DNA from: Mycobacterium sp.
GTDB lineage: Bacteria > Actinomycetota > Actinomycetes > Mycobacteriales > Mycobacteriaceae
Assembly: GCA_023264735.1 (NCBI GenBank)
Contig: JAHFVD010000053.1
Location: 4,697 to 53,651 of the forward strand
Length of the DNA stretch: 48,955 bases
Direction: 5' to 3'
Shown here: piece by piece, positions 42,675 through 48,955 of the stretch
How positions within the stretch are numbered: the stretch's first letter is position 1
Layout: every line of letters begins with the position of its first letter
Program-made: the position numbers and the translations under genes
The notes under the pieces: model-generated
Databases searched by the model: none
What the model was told of the DNA's origin: nothing
What the model saw: only the letters and a program-made list of their open reading frames with translations

Positions 42675-44026
42675 TAGCCGCCCCCTCCCGTCGGCGCAAC
42701 CGGCGGGGTATTCGCCGCCGGATTGGGCTGTACGCCATAGGGTCCGGCAAAGATCGGCTTGACCCCGGTCGCGGCGAGTTGCTCCTCGGTATAGATCTGA
42801 GCACCCGGCACGTTCGTCGGCGGCGGGGGCACGAACGGCAGAATCGGTCCGATAGCAGCCATCACTGATGGCGGCGGCGCTTGAGGCGGTTGATCGTCGA
42901 ACACGTCCGGTGGCGGCGGGAGGACTCCGGTCTTGAGCGGGTCGTAGGTGTAGTTCAGGTAGACCGGATCACCCGGGGCGGGAATGAGCTGTGCGCCTGC
43001 GTCTCCCCACCGGGTGCCCAGGAACGCCGTCCGCTTCAACCGCGGGATGGTGAGGTCGACGATCGCGAACAGGTTGTAGGCGTCCCCGCGGATCGCGCGA
43101 TCCATGAAGCTCTGGGTGAACGGGAAGTGGATCGCGTATTCCAGGAGCGCATCCAGATCCGGACCGACATCGGCGAACGCCTTGAAGGCCGGTTCCAGGT
43201 TCTTTAGATTCGCGACCAGGTCGGCCTGCGACTCGTTGACCAGTCGGTTGGCGGTATCGCTGAATGTGCCGAGTTTCTCCAATGCCGTTGTCAGCGTTGG
43301 CCTTTCCTTGATCAGCACGTCGATGGCAGGCGGAATTTTCGCCAGCGCTTGGGCGAGGTCATCGCGCTGGCCGGCGAATGTCGAGGACAACCGGTTAAAT
43401 GACTGGATAATCGAGACGATGTTGTCGCGCTGGCTGTCCAGTGTTCCGACGAAGGTGTCCAGCCGCGTGATCAGGTCGCGGAACTGAGTCTCGTTGCCGC
43501 TGACTGCAGTACTGAAGTTGTGGATGACATCGCCGATCTGCCCCAGTCCCCCACCGTTGACCACGGCCGCAAGCGAGGCCAGCGTCTGCTCGGTGGTCGG
43601 ATAGGTCGAGGACGCGCTCAGCGCAATCGTCCCGCCCGGACTGAGCTTGCCGCTCGGGGATTGCCCGATCGGGGTGTTCAGCGACAGATGCATCGAGCCC
43701 AGCAGGCTCGTCTGACCGACGCTGGCTACGGTGTTGGCTGGCACCACAACGTCGGGCTTGACCGAGAACTCCACATCGGCGTGCCAGTTCTTGACCGTTA
43801 GCTTGCGCACGCTGCCCACGACGACGTCATTGATCATCACCGGCGAATTCGGTTCCAGCGTAGCGATATTCGCGATCTCGGCATGATACACGCTGGCATC
43901 GGAACCGCGTCCCACCGCACCGGGCAGTGGTAGCGAGTTCACCCCCTGAAATGCGCAGGCACTGCTGGTGACCGCGACGCACGAGCCGACGATCACCGCC
44001 CGCCACACGGAATTCCCGCCGATCAT
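42674..44026 (-). CDS. mceE: MceE, lipoprotein subunit of the Mce importer
   Basis: 450 residues from ATG 44026, overlapping the mceD stop (ATGA). The N-terminal signal ends at a lipobox-like TSSAC, giving a lipid-anchored protein as usual for MceE (LprK type). MCE domain about residues 40-125, then helical repeats and a Pro-rich tail ending PPVAPTGGGG. A frame that stays open well upstream through mceD is an artefact. Confidence 0.92.
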   Translation of the reverse strand: MIGGNSVWRAVIVGSCVAVTSSACAFQGVNSLPLPGAVGRGSDASVYHAEIANIATLEPNSPVMINDVVVGSVRKLTVKNWHADVEFSVKPDVVVPANTVASVGQTSLLGSMHLSLNTPIGQSPSGKLSPGGTIALSASSTYPTTEQTLASLAAVVNGGGLGQIGDVIHNFSTAVSGNETQFRDLITRLDTFVGTLDSQRDNIVSIIQSFNRLSSTFAGQRDDLAQALAKIPPAIDVLIKERPTLTTALEKLGTFSDTANRLVNESQADLVANLKNLEPAFKAFADVGPDLDALLEYAIHFPFTQSFMDRAIRGDAYNLFAIVDLTIPRLKRTAFLGTRWGDAGAQLIPAPGDPVYLNYTYDPLKTGVLPPPPDVFDDQPPQAPPPSVMAAIGPILPFVPPPPTNVPGAQIYTEEQLAATGVKPIFAGPYGVQPNPAANTPPVAPTGGGG

Positions 44027-45444
44027 GGCGTCCCTCCTGATTCTGCGGCCATCGGAGGACCTGGCGCCGGACCGGGCGCCGCTGCCGGATTCAACATGCT
44101 GGGCAGCGACGAGATCACGCTGGGAACCTGGGCGGGCGCCCCACCCGGAAGCAGTTGCGCCGCGCCGGGTGGCGTCTCCCCTGGTGCTCGGCCGGTGAAC
44201 GGCGGCGGTCCCGGCGCCACACCCTCGTACGCCGAGATGGCCGGCGCAATGGGCGGCACGTCGGGGGTTGGACCGCCGGCGCCGGGGGCGAGGTTCGGCT
44301 GGGAGTAGACGAGTTCGTCCGGGGCGGCCGAGGGCATGAGGTAGGGATCGATCCCTATTGGGAGATAGTTGAAGTTCAACAGGCGAAGTGCCGGGCCCAG
44401 GTACTGACTGCACAGCTTCGCCGTTTCCGGGGCGGTGGTGTTCTCGATCGCGCCGATTGCGCCGCAGACGAACTCGGTCGGATTGGAGAAGTTGTTCAGC
44501 ACGAACTGCCCCACTGCACTTCCGGACGACGGGTTGTAGATGTTGTAGGCGTTGGTCAGTGCGTTCGGCGCAATATGGAGAATGTTCTCGATCTCCATCT
44601 TGTTGTTGAGCAGGTTCGTCGTGACATTGGTCAGCCGGTGGAGCTGCTCGGACGTCTGGTCGCGGCTGCCGGCGACGAACCGCTGGATGTCGACGATCGC
44701 CACCGAGAGGTTCTTCAGCGCGCCGTCGAGATCCGATCGATTCCCGTCGATCACACTGGTCAGCGTCGCCAACCGGTTCTGGAAGGACACCACCTGCTCG
44801 TTGCTGTCCCGTAGGGCTGTGATGAAGGTCTGCAGGTTCTTGATGATGTCCACGACGTTGCCGCTGCCGTTGGCCAGGACGCGGGACACACCGGCCAATT
44901 CGGTGATGGTCTGGCGTAGCTTGTCGCCGTTGCCGTCGAGGGCGTTGGCGGCGCTGTCGATGAACCGCGACACCGAGGTGCCCGAGACTCCGCTCTGCGG
45001 TCCGAGATCGGTGGCCAACCGCATCAGCTGCGCCTTCACCTCGTCCCACTCCACCGGTATGGCGGTGCGGTCCAAAGGAATTACCGCGTTGTCGGCCATT
45101 TTCGGCCCGACATTGTTGCGGTAGGCCGGCGCCAGTTGCACGTAGCGGGCGGCGACCAGGTTCTGCGCCACGATCACCGCCTTGGCGTCGGCGGGGATCG
45201 GCACGTCGCGATCGACGTCGAGCACCAGCTTGGTCTGGGTGCCCTGCGGCTCGATCGCCTTGATCGTGCCGACCTTGACACCCGACACCCGCACGTCGTC
45301 ACCGGGATAGATGCCGGTGGCCGTCGTGAACACCGCGGAGATCGTCTTCGGACCGAAGAAGATGTTGCGCACCAGCACAACGGCGCCCACCACGAGAACC
45401 CCGGCCAGCACCACCGCCAGGACCTTGAGCAGTCGTCGGCTCAT
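44023..45444 (-). CDS. mceD: MceD, Mce-family subunit
   Basis: 473 residues. Transmembrane helix at about 7-28, MCE domain (FTTATGIYPGDDVRVSGVKV to about 115), helical domain with DSAANALDGNGDKLRQTITE, and a Pro/Ala-rich C terminus. The ATG overlaps the mceC stop by 1 bp (TGATG). Confidence 0.93.
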   Translation of the reverse strand: MSRRLLKVLAVVLAGVLVVGAVVLVRNIFFGPKTISAVFTTATGIYPGDDVRVSGVKVGTIKAIEPQGTQTKLVLDVDRDVPIPADAKAVIVAQNLVAARYVQLAPAYRNNVGPKMADNAVIPLDRTAIPVEWDEVKAQLMRLATDLGPQSGVSGTSVSRFIDSAANALDGNGDKLRQTITELAGVSRVLANGSGNVVDIIKNLQTFITALRDSNEQVVSFQNRLATLTSVIDGNRSDLDGALKNLSVAIVDIQRFVAGSRDQTSEQLHRLTNVTTNLLNNKMEIENILHIAPNALTNAYNIYNPSSGSAVGQFVLNNFSNPTEFVCGAIGAIENTTAPETAKLCSQYLGPALRLLNFNYLPIGIDPYLMPSAAPDELVYSQPNLAPGAGGPTPDVPPIAPAISAYEGVAPGPPPFTGRAPGETPPGAAQLLPGGAPAQVPSVISSLPSMLNPAAAPGPAPGPPMAAESGGTP

Positions 45445-46526
45445 CAGCGCGAACCTCCCGGAATACCGTTGTAGGGCAGCGGTAGTTCGGCGCGCGGCCC
45501 CGCATTGTCCGGCGGCTGGCCGGCGTTGACGCCGCGCCGGAAGCCGATCGCGTAGTCCATGAACGGCTGCAGCAACTGCGCGGGCTGCAGGTTCGGCACG
45601 TAGGCGTTGTAGTACGGGCCGTTGGCCAGCGTCTCACCCTCGGAAAGGATGAACTTCTTCACGTTCGGCAGCATTTTGGCGATGTTGTCCTTGTTCTTCT
45701 CCAGCACGGCGACAACCGAATTGAGCCGTTGCAGCGTCGGAGCCAAGGTCTTCTCGTTGTCCGCGACCAGACCGGTCAGCTGCTGGGACACCGCGGAGGT
45801 GTTGGCCAGCAAGTCGACGATCGCCTCGCGCCGGTCGTTGAGCACTCCGAGCAGATCGTTCGCGTTGAGGATCAAGGTATTGAGCTGCTGACTGCGCTGC
45901 CCCAGCACCGTGGTGACGTCGGCCGCGCTCTTGAGCAGGCCGGCGAAGTTCTCGTTGCGGCTGTTGAGCGACCGAGACAATCGGCTGAGTCCATCGAACG
46001 TCGGCCCCAGCTTGGGCGCGAGCTGGTCGATGGTTGCCGAAAGCGTGTCCAGCGACTGGTTGAGCGAGGCCGTATCGGTGCCGGCCGTATTGCTGGTCAG
46101 ATCGCTGACGGCCTCGGTGAGCGAGTAGGGCGACGACGTGCGGGTTGTGGGGATCACATCAGCGGCGCGCAGGCTTCCATTACCTGCCGACTCCAGGGTG
46201 ATCACCCGCTCGCCCAACAACGAGCCGGTGCGGATGTGCGCGGTGGTTTGCGACCCCAGCGGGTACTTGCCCGCAGTGGTGAAGGTGACCAACGCGTCAC
46301 CGTTGTCCAACGCAACGTCGGTGACCGAACCGACTTTGATGCCGGAGATCGTCACGTCGTTGCCGACGGTGATGCCGCCGGCCTCGCTGAACAACGCCTG
46401 ATGGCGAACCGACGTGGCCAGCTGCACCAGCCGTTCGGGCTGGAGCCCCACGGCGATCACGAGCAGGATCAGGACGGCGCCGATGAAGCCGGCGCGGAAC
46501 AGGTTTGAATCGCGATATTTCAGCAT
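45444..46526 (-). CDS. mceC: MceC, Mce-family subunit
   Basis: 360 residues from ATG 46526, which overlaps the mceB stop as TAATG with GGAG 7 bp upstream; a GTG 15 bp earlier is less likely. N-terminal helix FRAGFIGAVLILLVIAVGLQ, MCE domain (LFSEAGGITVGNDVTISGIK), helical domain and a short tail. The sequence near the C terminus (YYNAYVPNLQPAQLLQPFMD) is typical of MceC. Confidence 0.92.
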   Translation of the reverse strand: MLKYRDSNLFRAGFIGAVLILLVIAVGLQPERLVQLATSVRHQALFSEAGGITVGNDVTISGIKVGSVTDVALDNGDALVTFTTAGKYPLGSQTTAHIRTGSLLGERVITLESAGNGSLRAADVIPTTRTSSPYSLTEAVSDLTSNTAGTDTASLNQSLDTLSATIDQLAPKLGPTFDGLSRLSRSLNSRNENFAGLLKSAADVTTVLGQRSQQLNTLILNANDLLGVLNDRREAIVDLLANTSAVSQQLTGLVADNEKTLAPTLQRLNSVVAVLEKNKDNIAKMLPNVKKFILSEGETLANGPYYNAYVPNLQPAQLLQPFMDYAIGFRRGVNAGQPPDNAGPRAELPLPYNGIPGGSR

Positions 46527-47551
46527 TAGGGCTCCGAACACCTACCGGATTCTTGTTTGATCATCGGGAAGACCCCGGTCCGTCCCTGGAGATCGGTGAC
46601 GCGAATCGCCAGGCCGCAGATGTAGTACATGATCCAGCTGCCGTACGACCCGAGTCGGGCCATCTTGCGGTAGTTGTCGGGACCGCGCTGCAGACCCCTG
46701 TCGAACACGATCTTGTTGTCATCGAGCAGCGGCGCAAGGCGGTTGAGTTGCTCGACATCGCCCTTCAGGGGGGCGCGAGCCTGGCTGAGAAGGCTTGTCA
46801 GCGACGATGTCCCGCTGTCGAGCGAGGTGATCGCGGTGCCGATGGGATCGCGATCCTGCGCCAGACCACTGATCAGCTTCTCCAGCTTGTCGATGGCCCC
46901 GGAGAACTTGTCACCGTCCTTGGCGAGCGTGTCGACGACGACCTTGAGGTTGTCGATCAGTTGCTCGATGGTCTGGCTGTTGTCGGCCAACGCATTCGAG
47001 AACGACGAGGTCTTGCTCAACAGTGAGTCGAGCGTGTCGCCCTGGCCCTGCAGAATGTTGATCAGCGATGCGGTGAGCGCATTGACGTCCTGGGGGTTGA
47101 GCCCCTGGATCACCGGCCGCAGCCCGCCGAGTAAGAGGTCCAGGTCCAGCGCGCCCTGGGTGCGGTCCTTGGGGATCTGGGAACCCGCCGGCAACACCCG
47201 GGCCGAGCCGGGCCCGTCGACGAGTTCCAAATACCGGTCACCGGTCAGATTCAGATAGCGCACTGCCGCTTGGGTTCCCGTGGTCAAGACGATGTCGCGG
47301 TCGGCATCGAACTTGACCAGGACGCTCTTGTCCGGCTGCAGGTCCACACTGTTGACCGTGCCGACCCGGACTCCGGCGACACGCACCGTGTCGCCGTCCT
47401 TCAGGCGCGATGCGTCGCCGAACACCGCCGAGTACCCCGAAGTCGAGCCGCTGCGGTAGTTGCTGAACGTCAGGAACAGGAAGGCGGTCAGCACCACCAT
47501 CACGACGGCGAATACACCGAATTTGACGAGTGTGCTTGTGGTGCGCATCAT
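46526..47551 (-). CDS. mceB: MceB, Mce-family subunit
   Basis: 341 residues. N-terminal helix (VKFGVFAVVMVVLTAFLFLT), MCE domain (FGDASRLKDGDTVRVAGVRV), helical domain with repeated Leu-Asp segments, and ending in a Cys-containing tail (IMYYICGLAIRVTD, RCSEP). The ATG overlaps the mceA stop (ATGA). Confidence 0.93.
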   Translation of the reverse strand: MMRTTSTLVKFGVFAVVMVVLTAFLFLTFSNYRSGSTSGYSAVFGDASRLKDGDTVRVAGVRVGTVNSVDLQPDKSVLVKFDADRDIVLTTGTQAAVRYLNLTGDRYLELVDGPGSARVLPAGSQIPKDRTQGALDLDLLLGGLRPVIQGLNPQDVNALTASLINILQGQGDTLDSLLSKTSSFSNALADNSQTIEQLIDNLKVVVDTLAKDGDKFSGAIDKLEKLISGLAQDRDPIGTAITSLDSGTSSLTSLLSQARAPLKGDVEQLNRLAPLLDDNKIVFDRGLQRGPDNYRKMARLGSYGSWIMYYICGLAIRVTDLQGRTGVFPMIKQESGRCSEP

Positions 47552-48825
47552 CCCGGTTGTCCGATCTGTGCGGTGTTGCGCGGCGGGCCGTCAAGCGGGC
47601 CGAACAGCAGCTGCTTGAGACCGTCGGAGTTGAGCAGGATGCCCTGGTTGCCGTACTGCCAAGGATTGCTGCCGACGTCGGTCACCAGGTACTTGGACTT
47701 GTTGCCGAAGCCGATATAGGGCAGGCCCATGCATTGCGGGCCGCCCGTGGCCCCAACCTTGGGCAGGTTCGAGGGATAGCGGTAGCGGTCGATGCCGAGC
47801 GTGAAGGCGACGTTGACCAGGACGCCGGGGTCCATCAGCGGAGGTTGCAGCCGGACGAAGTTCATCCCCTGGAGCGTGCAGTTGATGGCCGGCGCATATT
47901 CGTTGAACAAGGCCGTGGTGGGCGTCAGCAGGTGGAGCACCTTGCTCAGCGCCGGCTGGTTGGTACCCAGCACGTCGTTGCCCTGATCGGCCAACCCAAT
48001 CAGGTTGACCAGAAAGGTATCCAGGTTCTGCTGCTCATCGACGATGCTCTGGCTGATCTTGTTCGTGTTCTGCACTGTCTTGACGAGATCCGGTGCGGCA
48101 GAGGCGTAGGCGGCGGCTACCGGTGCGGTGAGATCGATATCACGAGTCATGTTCGGCAGGCTGGGCTCGATTTTGGCCAAGAGGCTGTCGAAGTCGGCCA
48201 CTGTCTGGCCGAATTGCTTGCCGCGCCCGGCGAATGCCGACGAGAGTGCGCCGAGCGTCTCGTTGAGCTGTGCCGGATCGATCTTGTTCAGGATCTGAGT
48301 CAGCTGCTGGAACACCGTGTTGATTTCGATGGTGACGTGCTGGCCCTGCAGAACCTGGCCCGAATACATGGGTTTCGACGACGGGTCGGCGGGCGGCTCG
48401 AAGTTGACGTACTTGGCGCCGAAGACCGTCGTCGAGGCGATGTCGGCCACCACATTGGACGGGATCTTGCGCAGCTGTGCGGGATCCATCGCCAGGTGCA
48501 GCACGGCAGCACCGTCGGGGCGGGTTTCGATCGAGTCGACCTTGCCGACCTGGACACCGCGCATCTTCACTCGGGCGTCAGGGTTCATCACGAGGCCGGC
48601 GCGGTCGGAGATTACGGTCACCGGAACGGTTTTGGTGAAGTCACCACGGAACAAGCCAACCGAGACTGCGACGATCGCCGCGACGATCACGACCGTGGCC
48701 AAGCCCGCCACCGGGCGTGCCCAGCCGCGGGCACCGAAGTTGGTCCCCGTTCTGGCCGCCACTGGCGCAGCATGGGTTTCGGTCTCTGATCGGTCGGATG
48801 GTCCCGGACCGAGATTTCGTGTCAC
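47548..48825 (-). CDS. mceA: MceA, Mce-family subunit
   Basis: 425 residues from GTG 48825, 9 bp after the yrbEB stop. Cytoplasmic N-terminal 35 residues, transmembrane helix (PVAGLATVVIVAAIVAVSVG), MCE domain (SDRAGLVMNPDARVKMRGVQ to VNFEPPADPSSKPMYSG), helical domain, and conserved C-terminal Cys-containing block (APAINCTLQGMNFVRLQPPL, GGPQCMGLPY). MceA caps the importer's shaft. I do not assign an mce operon number. Confidence 0.93.
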   Translation of the reverse strand: MTRNLGPGPSDRSETETHAAPVAARTGTNFGARGWARPVAGLATVVIVAAIVAVSVGLFRGDFTKTVPVTVISDRAGLVMNPDARVKMRGVQVGKVDSIETRPDGAAVLHLAMDPAQLRKIPSNVVADIASTTVFGAKYVNFEPPADPSSKPMYSGQVLQGQHVTIEINTVFQQLTQILNKIDPAQLNETLGALSSAFAGRGKQFGQTVADFDSLLAKIEPSLPNMTRDIDLTAPVAAAYASAAPDLVKTVQNTNKISQSIVDEQQNLDTFLVNLIGLADQGNDVLGTNQPALSKVLHLLTPTTALFNEYAPAINCTLQGMNFVRLQPPLMDPGVLVNVAFTLGIDRYRYPSNLPKVGATGGPQCMGLPYIGFGNKSKYLVTDVGSNPWQYGNQGILLNSDGLKQLLFGPLDGPPRNTAQIGQPG

Positions 48826-48834
48826 GTAATCTCC

Positions 48835-48955
48835 CTATCCGGACAGGTTGAAGTTGCCGTTGGATCCGTAGATCGCGAGGGAGACCAGCAGGGTGACGGA
48901 GACGACGACGATCAGGGAGGTCCGTACCGCGTTACCCACGGCCACGCCGACTCCG
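48835..48955 (-). CDS. yrbEB: YrbEB-type permease, C-terminal part
   Basis: The last 39 codons are present, reading GVGVAVGNAVRTSLIVVVSV, then TLLVSLAIYG and a polar end before TAG at 48835-48837. This is the conserved C terminus of the MlaE/YrbE permease that precedes mceA in all mce operons. The rest, and yrbEA, lie beyond the right edge. Confidence 0.92.
   Translation of the reverse strand, partial: GVGVAVGNAVRTSLIVVVSVTLLVSLAIYGSNGNFNLSG

Noticed and set aside
44027..45049. Upstream extension of the mceE frame
   Set aside because: It runs through mceD in another frame and is Arg/Gln/His-rich; the lipoprotein start at 44026 with ATGA overlap is clear.
1..48955. tRNA, rRNA, CRISPR arrays, transposase genes
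   Set aside because: None seen: no cloverleaf-like conserved arms, no regularly spaced direct repeats, no transposase motifs.

Overview
The window is GC-rich, densely packed DNA that reads as the chromosome of a mycobacterium, most likely a fast-growing environmental one (Mycolicibacterium type). Grounds: a yrbE/mceA-F operon with a lipoprotein MceE, an Mce-associated membrane protein, three cytochromes P450, a mycofactocin-type SDR, small secreted proteins with MmpS-like features, DUF1206/DUF6131/CsbD-type small proteins, frequent GTG starts and 4-bp ATGA/GTGA gene overlaps. No tRNA, rRNA, insertion sequence or CRISPR array was seen.

Region 1 (1-10,956, minus strand) is a catabolic operon. 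It starts with its own TetR regulator and runs ferredoxin, P450, amidohydrolase, two M24 (creatinase-fold) proteins, crotonase, tandem-fused family III CoA-transferase. After a short gap with its own operator come a second amidohydrolase and an acyl-CoA synthetase cut by the window edge. One M24 protein keeps all five metal ligands and its neighbour has lost nearly all of them. The substrate is not known to me. The chemistry suggests oxidation of an organic acid, CoA activation and hydrolytic or lyase-type cleavage. Just upstream, an SDR (10,953-11,768) carries the same bipartite operator as the TetR gene, and a P450/mycofactocin-SDR pair (12,103-14,160, plus) carries an operator matching the one before the second amidohydrolase.

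Region 2 (14,331-26,332) begins with an inverted-repeat element and then a tightly overlapped minus-strand operon: mhpC, mhpA, mhpB (meta-cleavage of a hydroxyphenylpropanoate-like catechol), a KstD-type flavoprotein, a luciferase-like oxidoreductase, an SDR, a cyclase-family hydrolase and a second C-C-hydrolase-like enzyme. A divergent IclR regulator sits behind a palindrome-rich promoter, followed by a second KstD-like flavoprotein. The set looks like a route that aromatises an alicyclic ring and then cleaves it, without the usual MhpD/E/F lower enzymes.

Region 3 (26,582-30,288) is a run of small membrane and stress-type proteins (DUF1206, coiled-coil membrane protein, DUF6131, CsbD-like, LapA-like) ending at a TetR gene with a near-perfect 26-bp operator.

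Region 4 (30,392-38,087) holds an acyl-CoA synthetase divergent from an enoyl-CoA hydratase, an unknown small protein, a gene remnant, a SnoaL-like protein coupled to an extended SDR, a secreted protein converging on a TetR gene, and a P450 with a strong intrinsic terminator.

Region 5 (38,099-48,955) is the Mce region: small secreted proteins, an Mce-associated membrane protein, and on the minus strand yrbEB (partial), mceA, B, C, D, E, F and a secreted tail protein, all linked by 1- or 4-bp overlaps or short gaps. This is a lipid (sterol or fatty acid) importer. A shared ATTCTC-N7-GAGAAT motif ties three promoters of Regions 4 and 5 together.
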